From: Gentiana macrophylla
Taxonomy: Eukaryota; Streptophyta; Magnoliopsida; Gentianales; Gentianaceae
Assembly (NCBI GenBank): GCA_026214975.1
Contig: CM047817.1
Coordinates: 56,912,246 to 56,976,245, forward strand
Direction: 5' to 3'
Length of the DNA stretch: 64,000 nucleotides
This document shows positions 1 through 12,646 of the stretch, in pieces. Positions within the stretch are counted from its first letter, which is position 1, and the number at the start of each line of letters is the position of its first letter. A program made the translations under genes and the position numbers. The notes beneath the pieces were generated by a model, which saw only the letters and a program-made list of their open reading frames with translations, did no database searches and was not told the origin of the DNA.

Positions 1-1098
1 TAACCATGGTTGGGCGAGTTCAACCGAAGCTGGATCAATCGACTTCTCCACACGGTGATGTAACGCTACGTTAGCTTCGACAGACTTAGCATAGCCGATA
101 AGCCTTCGGGCTAAACGGGCTTCTCCCGCCGGATTGGCCTCGAATCGTCACATATGTTCCAACGAATAAGACGGCGAGAGGCTTGCCTACATAACCCAAT
201 TCTATTCGAGTACTTTGATTTATTGTTTCTTATTGTCAAGGCCAAAACCGTAATTAGTAAACCCACCACTTTTTCAATATATTGAGTGGGAGCGGGAAGG
301 CGACAAACCAACCCCACGGCCTCTACTATGATGCAAGCACGTGAGAGAATGGTGACACTGCGTACGCTTTGATTTTCGCCCTTCGGATGGTGTTCACCGC
401 TATCAAAATTCAAGGCTTGGTCTCTCAAAGGATAGGATATCGGGTACTCGCTGGTCATCGACCGCCTCGTAGGCATACTCGGGCGCACTCGAGATCCGAT
501 ATAGTAGGTCACACTCTTTGTGGATATTTTCAAATATCTAGGCTAGAAAAAGGAAGGTAATCAATGATTAAATGTCCGGGATGTCCGATTCTCGTGAGAT
601 GTTCGATTCTCAAGCTTAATCATTGAGAGACATTGTCTCGCTTAACCGCCATAATATCGATATCGACTTCTCTCGACAAGATTATACGAGGTTAAATCCT
701 TGGAATGGTAGGATAAACTCTTTTTATAGTTTATTATTCCTAAAATAAATCTAGTAGTGAAAATTTATTTTTGAATTTAACTTTCGTCATTTGATTTTCA
801 ACTAAATCTCTAGGTTACTAAATCATAGTAATAGGACTTCAATAAAAATGTGGAAAGTAACAAGCACGTTGAAAATGCGCTTAACTTTTCGTAAGAAATT
901 TTTTTCTTGAGCCTTTAAAAACTTAAGTGACATAGTATGTGTAAAACACGGGTGTCACTCGTGTTGAACGAGAGACGACCATACTTAGTTTACAAAAGAT
1001 GACATAGATATCGATAAAATTCATTTAGTGAATTTTAAAAGTGTAATTACAAATCAAATTTCTAATTGAAAATTGAAAATCATATACATAAGGCATTG

Positions 1099-1480
1099 CT
1101 AGTTAGACGGTATTTGGAACCGATAAACTAGTGGGAGCCTTAGTCTTATGATTTGTTGTTTTTCGAATAATTAGAAATGTGTAATGGAATGCACAAGAGT
1201 TTCTCCATTCATTGAAAACAAGAATAAGCTGCTACTAGTTAGACAAGATTTGGAACTCGATAAACTAGTGGAGCTTAGTTTTTGAGATTTTATAATCTTT
1301 GAAACATCATGAACACAAAGATCGCTTAGTTAGATAGTATTTGGAATCGATAAACTAGTGGGAGCTTAGTTCTAGGTGATGTTCTAATCTTTGAAAATCA
1401 TAAATACAAAGTGTTTCTAGTTAGACGGTATTTGGAACCGATAAACTAGTGGGAGCTTTGGTCTTATGATTTAACGATTA
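1099..1480 (+). repeat. Four degenerate tandem copies of a roughly 90-135 bp unit
   Basis: Copies start near 1099, 1235, 1324 and 1417. Each contains the core CTAGTTAGAC, then TTTGGAA, then GATAAACTAGTGGGAGC, then a TCTTATGATTT- or TAATCTTTGA-like tail. Spacing is 136, 89 and 93 bp. A partial related copy (AAGCTAGTGGGAGCTTC) lies near 2277. The array sits inside the decayed copia internal region and does not preserve one reading frame. Confidence 0.7.
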
Positions 1481-4330
1481 GAAAAACCGATAGTCCAAGC
1501 AAGTAACACTGAACGTCCCACAGTTCAAGAGTAGTGTCTACTCACACGAACTGCTAGTTCAAGAGTGTTTCCATCTAAGGAAAATCGAGAATGGGAAAGA
1601 ATGTTCATACGTGTTAGTCATCTAAACTAAGTAGTTTTAAGGCTAAACCGGAAAATTAATAAATTAGAGGATAAGGAAAGTGATTTCGGATCACTGACCA
1701 ATGAATCATTAGCTATTTTCTTGAAAGCTAAAGTTCTTTGAAAGAACTAGGTAGCTTTGCATTAAACGATAAACAAAATAGACAACGGGCAGTTATTTCA
1801 GATAGACTAGTGAGTGATATAAGGAAATGAATCTCGGATTCAATTCTTGAGTATCACAAAAATTCATTTTCTGCTTTCGGATTCGCTGGAACGAGCGTAT
1901 TCATTTTCAATAGGTAATTTGTTTGTCTTATTGACGATGAATATAACATTCAGAGCGTGAATCCAAGACTCGTATTTTTTGTTTGATAAAGTCGTAACCA
2001 TCAAGCATTGTTTGAAAAGGTATTAGTAACGCATCTTAAAACTATATAAACGCAAATGGTTCCGTATTTAGATAAACACTTCTTTATATACTATTAATTT
2101 GTGCATATTCCCAACGATAAGATCTGCAGATCGCTTAGGTGATTCCTATCTCCTACCAAAGGAACCCCGTCTCAAAGGAACAATGCCTAAGTTTCCTTTC
2201 AATCGGGAAAGGGTAATAGATTTAAATAAGTTACATAGCTTGTTCATATCAACCTTCGGGTCATATGAAAGATATAAGCTAGTGGGAGCTTCTAAGTAGT
2301 GACATATTGTCTGATAACCGCTCAAACTCCGTAAGTTTATTCATAAAAATATTTGGAGGAAATCTCTGATTTCACCAGAGATAGAGTATTCCATACTCAG
2401 AAATAGGTTATTGCGTAGTCTTCGGGACTGATGCTCGGCCTGCCTCCCAGTGGAATGTTTTCACTAAGGGATACACCACAAATTTGCCTTACATAGTTAT
2501 TGATGTGCTACATATCATTGAACTCATTTAAGATATTGGTTGCAAAATAAGGTTTACTAAAAACCGAGAAGTCTACTCTAAAAGATGCCTACGATTTGTG
2601 GATAAAAGAGTGAATTCGGTTCACCCCACTTCCATAAATAGAGGCATTTAGCAATCAATGCTTGAAGGTAGGATCGAAATTTTTGCGTGCACGCTCAGAG
2701 CGTGAAATATCTTAATGTATTGAGTGAAGGTTGGTTACAAAACTCGTAAAATCAGAGAACGACGGTGATACCGCCAAACTCGGTCTCGATAGAGTCAATA
2801 AATAACAACCTTTGATCTTGAAGTATTTGTACTCAAGATGTTACTAATCGATTTGTTCACCCACATCCAACACCGGCAAGCAGAAAACACTAATAAAAAC
2901 TACTAAACTAGATCAAGATATCACTCCACCCCGAACGCAGCTGGGAGTATGGTTTGTCCATCACCCATTGCAGACCTTATGGTCTATAGGGTAGATTGAT
3001 GACCTATAGTCCTTCGTGGATCAGATAGATCCTCGATAATAGAGGTTGGTTTAAAAGCCATAACCCTCGTGAATGGAGTTTGATACTCCAGCTCAGCTTG
3101 AACTTGTAGAACCACCCGAGTATCTCAGCCCAAATGGGAGTAATTGGAACTACACGGAGAAGATTCGATAGAATAGAAAGTTTAACTTTCACCGCAGTCG
3201 AGTAATTTAGGGTGATTCCCTAAAAGGTAGAGAGTTAACTGCACGTGAACTCTCTTACCACTCGGCCTTGCTTGATTTCGTCGTAAAGCCGGGAAATAGG
3301 GTGATTCCTCAAGACTTCCTTGCCGAACAACGGAATCGAATTCATTCGTAATGTATGGTTTTAGCTAAGAACAAATAACGGATTCGTTATAAAGCGTAAA
3401 ATAGGGGTGATTCCCTAAAACCTTTTTAAGTAGACTAACGGTATCTTAATTTATTCAGAAGAACCTTTGGCAGAAGCTCGCCATAGCTTATATCCTTTGG
3501 GGATTAAAGCAAACCTCTAGGTCATTTCAAAGTCATATATTTTAATATGTGGACTTGACCGTAATGTTGATAAGTCTTTGTAGACTTGGCATCAATATAA
3601 GTAAAGTAGTATGTAGATTAGTGTTTGTGAATGGTAACACAGAAACAGTTGGAAACAACATGGGTGTGTTATCTAAAGTCAGAGTCTGACATGCCATCGG
3701 GATTCATTCTAAAGGATTTGATTCGCTCAAATCCGTGAGAATCGATCATTGGCAATCCCATCCATTCACCTGGTTAAGATATTCTTGCATTTATGCAACA
3801 TTCAACGATGTAGTCTAGCCTACCTCTCAGGAATGGTTATCTAAACCTGAGGATGAATACGAAATGGGATGTTTAGTGAATCCTCAAGTATCTTCGGGAG
3901 AATGAGGAACAATATGCTAGTATATTCAGGTGCAAACTAGAATATAAGTGATAACGCTGATTCTGACTTTATGTCGAATTAAGGAAGATCGTTAAGTCGA
4001 TCTAGTCCTCAGTGTTGAATCAAAGGCATATTGAAATCATACCACCGGATTAGATGGAAAGGCGATGTTTCGATCCTACAGATTGACTCAAGCCGACATC
4101 CTACCGATCAAGGTACCAAGTCACATGGTATTCGGATTTCGAGCACGCGCTGGTTATCGACCTACCTCGCGCGGCACACACCGGTCGTGCTTGGAAGGAT
4201 GAATTACTAAGATGCGCTTGAGGGTGCAGATTTGAGGGATTCGCCTCACATGTTTTGAGCAAGTGGGAGAATGTTGTAGATATAGATAAATAAGGGTGTG
4301 CTCTAAAACACTAATCCACTTGCCTTTCGT

Positions 4331-4343
4331 GCAAGTGGGAGAT
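4331..4343 (+). other. Polypurine tract of the first copia-like element
   Basis: GCAAGTGGGAGAT immediately precedes the TG that begins the LTR at 4344. AGTGGGAGAT is a usual plus-strand priming tract in plant copia elements. It fixes the LTR as a 3' LTR on the plus strand. Confidence 0.7.
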
Positions 4344-6158
4344 TGTAAGGTGTAGTGCCCGAAAGACAATTATATAATTGTTTTAGGACAGAATTAGTAA
4401 TTCATCTTATTATATGCATGTATGTTTATAATTAAGACACTATTGAAAACCCTAAGTACCTCGTTTATGTAATCACATAACTCAGTGTATGGCTATACAC
4501 AAGAGGATTGAGTTAGTGAGATGTACTTAAAATTAACTTAGTCCGTAGCGTTTATTAATCTGAGTACGGGTCTCTAGATTAATTTGCTATTAATGCGCCC
4601 AGAACACTTTACGGTGTGACAGTCTTATCCGGACTGTCGGTAATAGGGTACCTAGTGGGACATTTATATATGATGATAATCATATAGGGCTGGACCGATT
4701 TGATTTGAGTTCTCGATATAATTCCGTATTCGAGAAGTCTTATCGAATCACAAGATGATCATATATGGATTAATCTCAATCCCGAGGTGATCTGCTGCAT
4801 AACCGCTTAGACTAGGTAGAGTTTGATGTGTTAGTAAGGATCACTTCACAAAGATGTGGTCCAACACTTCTCGCTGGCTCTATTCTCGAATGAGTGAGTG
4901 GTCCGTGTTATCACGATATGGAATCCATTCCTTCCTCGGAAGTAGATAGACAGCCTCTTTATTTGTTAACCCTAAATCGATCGATGGGCCCAGCTTCATA
5001 TTATATTGGTTATGAACTAATTGATCACTAGGGGGTTAATGTTAAATAAGGATAATATGTTTCGAGAAGGGTTTACGGAAATATCCCGAATCGAAGTGAA
5101 CAGTCTATGGAGGATTTATCCGTATGTAATGATTATATCAGTGGACGATTTCGACTCATAAATTGAGTGTAAGTTATCTATATTCGATAGAGTTCAATTT
5201 CGGGTTTATGGTAGTGTAATCCCGAAATTAATAGGTTGGATATAATTATTCGTCTGATTTAATAATTTTATTCGACTTATTGTAGCTACCGAATATGGGT
5301 CCATGGTCCCCGACGTGGCTCCTAATATAGCATATAGGTTTTCTCGTCGTTGCACTCAATTATAATTAAATAGTTGGATTGACTATTTAATTTGATATGT
5401 GGATTAATTGTTTAGTTGGACTAAATAATTAAATACACGGAAAAGACATTTTTCGTGGGTTCGCCCGAATTGGTGCGTTGACCTAATTTTTGGTCAAATA
5501 TAGAAAAAGGTGCGTGACCTTATTTTGAGAGAAAGGTGCGCATGCATATTGTGATTTATTATTTAATTATTAAGAAATTAGTTTTCTTGGATAATTATTT
5601 AATATGTGATTTATCTTTTATTTGTTAAATGATAATTCATGGAATATTAGATAATAATATGATTTATCCTAATTTGTTTGGGATAATTATTTTATTTATC
5701 TTTTATTTGAAAAGGATGTAATAATTATCTCTTAATTATTTAATCCTTGGGGCTTAAGTTTTACTCTCCTATATAAAGAGAGTTCTCCCAAGACTTTTGA
5801 CAATCACTAATCACGCCATATACACAAGAAAGTGGCTTAGAATTTTCGCCATCTTTCTTTGTTTTGAGTTGGAATAATCTTCGGATTATTCCGTAGCATA
5901 TCAAGGAGGTCCGGCGGCGGGAAACACCATCCACTTGTCGTTGTCGGGAGACACACGTTGGAAGACGGTGGTCGCTCAATCACATGTTCAAGGAGCCTTT
6001 TGATCTTGGAGTTAAGCACCATAAAAGGTAGGCTCCTAAACCCCTTGTAGATTTAGATCTTAAATTTATGTTTTTTGTTTCGTTTAGATCTAGATCTGAT
6101 GCATTCCGCTGCGTAATCGGGTCAATCTATGATTGATCCGACGATATTACATCTAACA
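4344..6158 (+). mobile_element. 3' LTR of a long-LTR copia-type retrotransposon
   Basis: The 1815-bp segment begins TGTAAGGTGTAG after a polypurine tract and ends ATCTAACA. A TATA box (TATATAAAG, 5770-5778) lies about 390 bp before the 3' end, where a U3/R boundary would be expected. The layout resembles the LTR at 26243-38205, which also has a TATA box about 320 bp from its end and closes in CTAACA after a GCATTCCGCT/GAATTCCGCT-like block. The base after the LTR enters gypsy gag sequence, so this element probably inserted into the Tekay-like element. The short frames inside it look like chance ORFs. Confidence 0.75.
5770..5778 (+). promoter_or_regulatory. LTR promoter TATA box
   Basis: TATATAAAG within the 3' LTR, upstream of a CT-rich start region. 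It is placed where retroelement transcription would begin. Confidence 0.55.
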
Positions 6159-6665
6159 TTGGGAAGGTTCTATCCCGAGCTGATGAGAGTTGAAGAAAGA
6201 AAGATGGCACTGTACAAGGAAGGGTTATCGCATGAGATACAGTCAGGTATGTTGGGTTTCACAAACCCAAGAATATGGCCGAGCTTATGAACAAGGCTTT
6301 GGAGGTTGGGACTTTTAGGAAGAAAGCTACTATTGTAGTTGGGAATAGAGGCCGGTTGGATCTTTTCAGAGTAATAATCGTGGGGCACCGCAGCAGGAAC
6401 TTTAAGAAGACCGCAGCATCAAATGACGCTTAATCGTAAAAGTGGTCCACCTACAGTATGTTCTAAATGCAACAAGGCGCATGCAGGAGAGTGCAGAGTC
6501 GGAGGTAACGGTTGTTTTAGCTGTGGAGAAACGGGGTACTTCTCCAGGAACTGTCCTAAGAACTTTAATCAGCAGAACCCAGCGGCTAGCAGAGGCAATC
6601 AGAATGCAAACCGTGGATCTTCTAGCAGACCTACTCGTGTTTTTGCCGTCGATGTGGAACCGTAA
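6159..6665 (+). pseudogene. Tekay-like gag, C-terminal remnant with CCHC zinc knuckle
   Basis: The frame from 6159 reads through a gag-like helix region (PELMRVEERKMALYKEG) and then breaks. After a shift the frame from 6423 contains a zinc knuckle, CFSCGETGYFSRNC, in which the histidine of the CX2CX4HX4C pattern is replaced by tyrosine. A Gln/Asn/Ser-rich tail follows, as in gag C-termini. Gag packages element RNA. The copia LTR truncates its start, and stops make it non-coding. Confidence 0.75.
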
Positions 6666-6839
6666 GAGCCTGATGATCTTGTTGTTACTGTGTACATTTT
6701 AAGTGTTTGTGTTTATTATGAATACTTAATATTATATGGACGATATGATGTTATTTATTGTACTTAAATTGATCCACTTGCTAGGTACCATAATCATAGA
6801 TAGCTTAGCAAAGTTGTCACTTTGTTTGATACATCGAGC

Positions 6840-8570
6840 CTCGTGTACTTTTGTGTCTTCTAAGATGGCTAGAAGTTGAACCTACCACTTCAGGAGTTGG
6901 AGAAACCTCTAAGTATCACTACACCTTTGGGAAGAGTTACTAAAGTTGCACAAGTTTTACCTCAAGTCGACGTTAGAGTTGGAACTTATAGGTGTAAATC
7001 GACTTGACAGCTTTTGGACTTCACAGACTTTGATGTAATTCGGGATGGATTGGCTATCCAAGAATTTTGTTCATGTGGATTGCAGAGGTAAGAAAGTGGT
7101 CTTCGAGTTCCGTAAGTCGATAAGACCTTTCAGGAAACGCTTATAAGCCAAGTAAGAAGAGACATCCGATAATATCGGTCGAGCCATGAAAGCTTTGCAA
7201 GGGTTGTGAAGGGTATGTTCTTTATGCTATGGACACAGAGAAGCATACTCCTAAGTTAGAAGAAACTCCTATAGTTAAGGATTTCCCAAGTTTTTCCAGA
7301 TGAGTTGCCGTGAAATATGCCTGATGTGGATATAGAGTTTGAGATATGCTTAATCCCGGGAGCAAAGACTTACAAACTAAGGCACCTTATAGGATGGCAC
7401 CGGGCTGAACTAAAAGAGTTAAAAGTATGCTTAAGGATATGTTGGAAAGGAACGTGATTCAGCCAAGTACATCGCCTTGGGGAGCACCGGTTTTGTTTGT
7501 GAAGAATAAGGATGGTAGTTTGAGGATGTGCATCACCTACAGAGCCTTGAATAACCTGACAATCAAGAATAAGTATCCTTTGCCTAGGATTGATGACTTG
7601 TTTAACCAGTTGCAAGGAAAGAAGGTGTTTTCTAAGATTGACCTTAGGTCAAAGTTATCACCATTGAAGATCAAGGTTGCAGATAGACCAAGACAAGATT
7701 TAGTACAAGGTATGGACATTATGAGTTCCTTGTCATGCCTTTTGGACTCACTAATGCTCCATCGTTTATGGATCTAATGCAAAGAGTCTTCATGCCTTAT
7801 CTTGATAAATTTGTGGTTGTATTCATAGATGATATCTTGATATACTCTAAGGATGAGAAGGAGCATGAGGAGCATCCGAGGATTGTTTTGCAGATTTTAA
7901 AGGAAAAGAAATTGTATGCCAAGTTTTCAAAGTGTGAATTTTGGTTAAAACAAGTTAGTTTTCTTGGCCATGTAATTTCGGAGATGGAATTCAAGTTGAT
8001 CCTGCCAAGATAGAAGCCGCTTTCTAAGTGGCCTCAGACTACTACAAAGGATGAGAGATAGATAAGAAGTTTTCGGGTTTAGCAGATACTACAGAAGTTT
8101 GTACAAGATTTCTCGAAGATAGCAACTCCTCTCACTAGACTTACCTAAAAACATCAAGTTTGAGTGGACAAAGGAGTGTGAGGAAGCTTATCAGACGTTG
8201 AAGGATAAGTTGACTGCAGCACCTGTGTTAGCTTTGCCAGAGGTCTTTGATAACTATGACGTGTATACAGATGCTTCGAGTCAAGGTTTGGGATGTGTGA
8301 TGCAAGCAGGAAAGGTAATAGCTTACGCCTCTAGGCAGTTAAAGGTTCATGAGAAGAACTATCCTACACATGACTTGGAGTTGGCGCAGTAGTTTTTGCT
8401 TTTGAAACAGTGGAGGCACTACCTTTATGGAGTTAAGGCAAGAATATTCACGGATCATAAGAGCCTTAAGTTCTTTTTCACTCAAGAGAATTTGAATATG
8501 AGGCAAAGAAGATGGTTGGAATTTGTGAAAGACTATGACTTGACATTCAATACCATCCGGTAAAGTTTAA
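6840..8570 (+). pseudogene. Tekay-like protease-RT-RNase H remnant
   Basis: Several frames carry gypsy pol. Protease/linker-like sequence near 6880-7330 is heavily broken. RT follows at 7427-8013 with the fingers motif ([20 protein letters not shown]), [22 protein letters not shown] (motif A aspartate present), [10 protein letters not shown] and the catalytic motif [12 protein letters not shown]. RNase H is at 8198-8560 ([33 protein letters not shown]). Frameshifts near 7670-7735 and 8013-8198 and a stop at 8390 prevent one polyprotein. It once copied element RNA into DNA. Confidence 0.85.
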
Positions 8571-8649
8571 TGTTGTAGCGGATGCACTTAGCCGGAGACG
8601 GTTAATGCTATCACTACCTTGCAAGAAGTGATCCATCGCTTAGACAGTT

Positions 8650-10164
8650 TTGATTCAAGTGGTTGAACGGGAAGGTGAAGCTCAGTGTTTTGGCGCCATT
8701 GATGGCAAGGTCGAGTTGTTGGATGATATCCGAGCAAAGCAAGACAAAGACCCGGTGTTAGTGGATTTGAAGCGCAGAGCTCGAGAGAAACCTACAAGTG
8801 GGCTATCGCTAGATAAGAGTGGTTATCTTTGGTATGGTGATCGCTTGTGTGTGCCTCGATGTTGATGGACTAAGGCAACAGTCATGGATGAAGCCCATAA
8901 GATTGCTTTTGCGGTTCATCCAGATCTACCAAGATGTACCGAGACCTCAAAGAAAGGTATTGGTGGCCTGGCATGAAGTTGAATATCGCAGAGTTCGTGG
9001 CAAAGTGTGATACATGCCAGAGAGTTAAAGCAGAGCACAGAAGGCCAGGAGGTTTGTTGAAGCCTTTGGAAGTACCGGAATGGAAATGGGAGAACATCAC
9101 GATGGACTTCATCACCGGTTTTCCGCGTACGAAGAGTGGCCATGACATGATTTGGGTGATTGTTGACAGACTCACGAAATCAGCCCATTTCTTGCCATGT
9201 AAGGTTGACATGCCTATTAAGAAGTTCACTCAATTGTATTTGGACAATATAGTGAGACTTCATGGTGTGCCTTTATCTATCGATCATGTGAGATAGCAGA
9301 TTCATAAGTCACTTCGAAAGGGTTGCAAAAGGCTTTTGGAACAAAGACGGACTTGAGTACGCTTTCACCAAGCAGACAGACGGTCATCCGAGAGGACAAT
9401 CCGCACTCTCGAGGACATGCTTAGAGCTTGCGTTCTTGAAGTAGGGGATAATGGGATGATTTCTCTCTGGCAGCAGAGTTCGCTTATAACAACAACAGCT
9501 TATCATGCTAGTTTGGGGATGCCACCGTTTGAAGCCTTGTACGGTAGGAAATGCCGGACTCCACTTTATTGGGATGAAGTTGGGGAAAAGCAGTTGACAG
9601 GAGTTAGTTTAGCAGGCTAAAGAGAAAGTTGAGCTGATACGGAAGAATCTTAAAGCCGCCAAGACCGAAGTAAGAGTAAGGCGAGATATCGTAAGAAGAC
9701 CGTTAGAGTTTGCAATTAGAGATGAGTGTATCTACGAAGCCCGATGAAGGGTGTTAAGAGGTTTGGGGCAGAAAGGGAAACCGAGTCCGAGATATGTGGG
9801 GCCTTTTGACATCATCGAAAGGATTGGAAAGTTAGCATATAGACTTCGGTTACCGGAATCAATGTCTAGGGTACATAATGTCTTCCATGTATCCATGCTT
9901 AAGAAATGTCTATCTTCTACGGATGTGGAATCTCAGTTTGATCCGGAATTACTTCAAGATAATCTAGCCTACGTTGAGAAGCCGGTTAAGATTCTGGATA
10001 GGAAAGAGAAGGTAGTCAAGAGAAGGATAATCCCTTTGGTCTTGGTGCAATGGAGCAATCATTCACCAAGTGAAGCGACATGGGAAGAAGAAGATGTGTT
10101 GATGTACCGAGTTCCCAGAGTTTGTCGACCTTCCAGTATCGCTCAAGTTTCGAGGACTAAACTC
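8650..10164 (+). pseudogene. Tekay-like integrase with C-terminal chromodomain, broken
   Basis: The zinc-binding part (CDTCQRVKAEHRRPGG) and the first catalytic aspartate (MDFITGFPRTKSGHD) are in the frame at 8934-9296. The second catalytic region reads SIDHVR, unlike the usual SDRD, and the third is frameshifted. TAYHASLGMPPFEALYGRK follows at 9417-9620, then a GPY/F-like module (RYVGPFDIIERIGKLAYRL) and a chromodomain (PVKILDRKEKVV, VQWSNHSPSEATWEEED) at 9751-10150. Chromodomains of this type are thought to steer integration to heterochromatin. The tail frame runs into the LTR. Confidence 0.87.
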
Positions 10165-10169
10165 CTCTT

Positions 10170-10181
10170 AAGGGGGAGGAA
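10170..10181 (+). other. Polypurine tract of the Tekay-like element
   Basis: AAGGGGGAGGAA lies immediately before the LTR start TGTAATATCCCG. It is the standard placement for second-strand priming and sets the LTR boundary. Confidence 0.75.
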
Positions 10182-12646
10182 TGTAATATCCCGATTCTCG
10201 AAAAAAGGGCATTACCGCTTTTAACTAAAAATCGGAGTATTATATTTATTTTAATTTTGGAAAAAAAGAAAAAAAGGGGAATTAATGGGGTTTAATTGAG
10301 AGTTAAATTCCCATTATTCTCATCAAATCCAGCTTTAAAAAAGGAAGGAACGGTTCATCAACGTAATGAGAGGTGTTTTGAACCAAAAAGAAGGAGAAGA
10401 AACTTCGTTAATCGTGACTAATCCGCTGCTCGTTGCCATGCAGACTTCTCATGGGAAAACGCCTCCACGTGGACGCAAGGATCGTGTGGATATAAGTTTT
10501 GTTGGGAAAGGTTAGGTTTTTTATCAATTTTGATTTACGTGTTTCGAACAAGTTTGAGTGTTCAAAGTTTTTCCTTTCGTAGCGTTTGTGATTAGAATCG
10601 TAGTTTGATCAATTGGTTTGATCAATTTGTAGGTTGGTGTTAAAGGCTAGGTTTTTGGCTACCAAATCATAAGTTTGGTTGTGTTGCTCGCTATACAAAG
10701 GTAACGAGGTTTTCATATTGAATGATTGATGTTTTATAATGATTAATGTGAAGTAAGGGGTGTTCTTCAGTCGGTGTATTGTTGTGTTATTGTTAATCGA
10801 TGTAGTAAACTGAAAATGCGTCTCTTGAAACGGTAATATACCGTGCATGTCAATTTACATTCTGGGATTTGTCTGTATGTTCGACAGATGCTACAGAGTG
10901 TTGTTCTACTTTTAGTTTGGGGAAGCCACTGTATTTAATATTACTATTATTATTATATTATATTATTGTCCTTTGTTGGAATTGGAACTGGGTGAAACCC
11001 AGGTATGCCGTCGAATAAAAAAAAAAGAAGGGGTTAAAGAGAATGGTTATCCTGTAAGTTTCCTTCTTTCTATATTATATTAAATTGATATATTCTGGGA
11101 AAAGAAAAAAAAAAGAACAGGTACCGTCGTACTGATGCTTCGAATGGTGTACTATCCTAGGAAAGAAAAAGGGGAAAATAACAAAAGAATTGGATAGGCA
11201 TGTTTAGTGTATATGCATATTTGCTGCTACTGCTTTTACACTTTCTTTCTTTCTTTTTCTTATGTTTGGGGTTGGTGTCGATAGCTTTAATAAAAAAAAC
11301 AGAATAGAAGATTTAATAAATATATGATGTGTAGATGTTTGGTGTTATTGTGTGGTGTTATTTTATTTTTCAGAAAATATGAATTTATGATTTGTTAGAC
11401 AATGGATTTTGTGGCTTATGTTATTTTGATATTTAGTTTGAATTGTAGTTTAGCTAATGGATCTAAATAACATTAATTGAACATTACAAAGCCATGAATA
11501 AGCTTCTGATGCACTTGGTTCTGCACCGGATGTATTCCTAAAGGGAATTGCAGTTCGGGACCATCGGAAGAGTAAGAGTGGCCTTGTGCTTTGATGAACT
11601 AGAGTTCATCAATGTCTCTGTAATTACTAGATTGAGCCTAGAAGTCTAAGAAAGAGGAGTAGGAGCTTTTGTTCAATGAACTTAGGTGGCCGATTAATCA
11701 TTTAATATAACGTATTTGACTAGATAAAAGATTAAACATCATGAGAGCTTGATAGGCACGGTACAATATCGGCAATGTGTTGGTTGGCCGATAAAGTGGT
11801 GATGGTCACCGCCGGATTCTAGACAAAGCCGTTAAAGTAGTGATCATACCACGGACAACCTCATGAACGAGATAGTCATTCACCGGATAGCCTATGAGCC
11901 TAGCCACCAAAGTGAGGTGATTGTCTCGGGATCGCTAGAGATTTATCTCTATAGGGTTGCAACTTTTGTCTTAGTGCATATCTCACTAAGTGTAGTGCCC
12001 TCGCAAACATGTTTGTAACATAGATAAGCTAAGCTAGTAACCTTAGGGACCTCATGTTATACTATGAATATAACGTGATAGTTAGATGTAAGATCATGTT
12101 TAAACGGTTTATTAATAAGATGATGGTTACATGCTTTCTTTATAAAACGCATGATTTCAATAGCTTTACTGCTACTAAGTACGTATGTACTTACCCGTTA
12201 AATGTTTTATTGAGAAGATGAAACAGTTTATGGAGACGAGGAGTATGATGAAGATGTTTGAGGTCTTGATACGACGATGTTTTATATGAAGTTGTTCTTT
12301 GGAAACTTTCTTTTATTTCAAGTTTGATACAAACTATGTTGTTATTTCAGATTGAATATTGTTTTTGTTTGGCCTGCTTAGTGGCCTTTGTTGTAAGACT
12401 AGATCGCTTGGCTTCTTTTGTTTTGGATTTGATGTAAGACGTTTCAATTTCCATTTTGGATTTTAGTGCAAGATTGAATCTGGTTTTGTTGGTCTTTGGA
12501 ATTTATTTCCCGAGTCGTTTCGCTTACGCATTGTGTTTATGATATATGACGTAAGGCTTATGTATAATATTGGATTATATTTAATATTATACATGCCGGG
12601 CGTTCGTTTCCGGATAAGGACTCGGGTCCGGGAACGGGGCGTCACA
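10182..12646 (+). mobile_element. 3' LTR of the Tekay-like chromovirus
   Basis: A 2465-bp LTR from TGTAATATCCCG to GGGGCGTCACA, both typical Del/Tekay ends. It contains several poly-A and (ATT)n-like low-complexity patches but no coding sequence. The sequence changes abruptly at 12647 into minus-strand gypsy RT. Confidence 0.85.

Larger units (their letters stand above)
1..4343 (+). mobile_element. Decayed internal region of a long-LTR copia-type retrotransposon
   Basis: No reading frame of useful length survives here, and none of the short open frames resembles a known protein. The assignment rests on context: the stretch ends in a purine-rich tract followed directly by a TG...CA bounded LTR (4344-6158). 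The short motif AGTGGGAG, common in the 3' part and polypurine tract of plant copia elements, recurs many times (for example near 1130, 1360, 1450, 2280 and 4330). I infer the internal region of an old copia element oriented left to right, with its 5' part beyond the window. An unrelated decayed repeat is possible for the first kilobase. Confidence 0.5.
6159..12646 (+). mobile_element. Ty3/gypsy chromovirus (Tekay/Del-like), 5'-truncated, decayed
   Basis: Read left to right the order is gag with a zinc knuckle, protease/RT, RNase H, integrase with a GPY/F-like module, chromodomain, polypurine tract and a 2.5-kb LTR. The chromodomain after integrase defines a chromovirus; the long LTR beginning TGTAATATCCCG and ending GGGGCGTCACA fits the Tekay/Del lineage. 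The 5' LTR and most of gag are missing because the copia LTR at 4344-6158 interrupts gag. Many stops and frameshifts show it is inactive. Its right edge lies in the RT of a minus-strand gypsy element, so this element inserted there; the flanking CTCAT (12647-12651) would be one copy of the target duplication. Confidence 0.88.

Noticed and set aside
111..533. 140-codon minus-strand ORF in the first copia-like region
   Set aside because: No motif, no plausible start context, and opposite to the element's orientation; probably chance.
1099..1480. Spaced repeats that might suggest a CRISPR array
   Set aside because: Units are degenerate, spacing is irregular and large, and the DNA is plant retrotransposon sequence.
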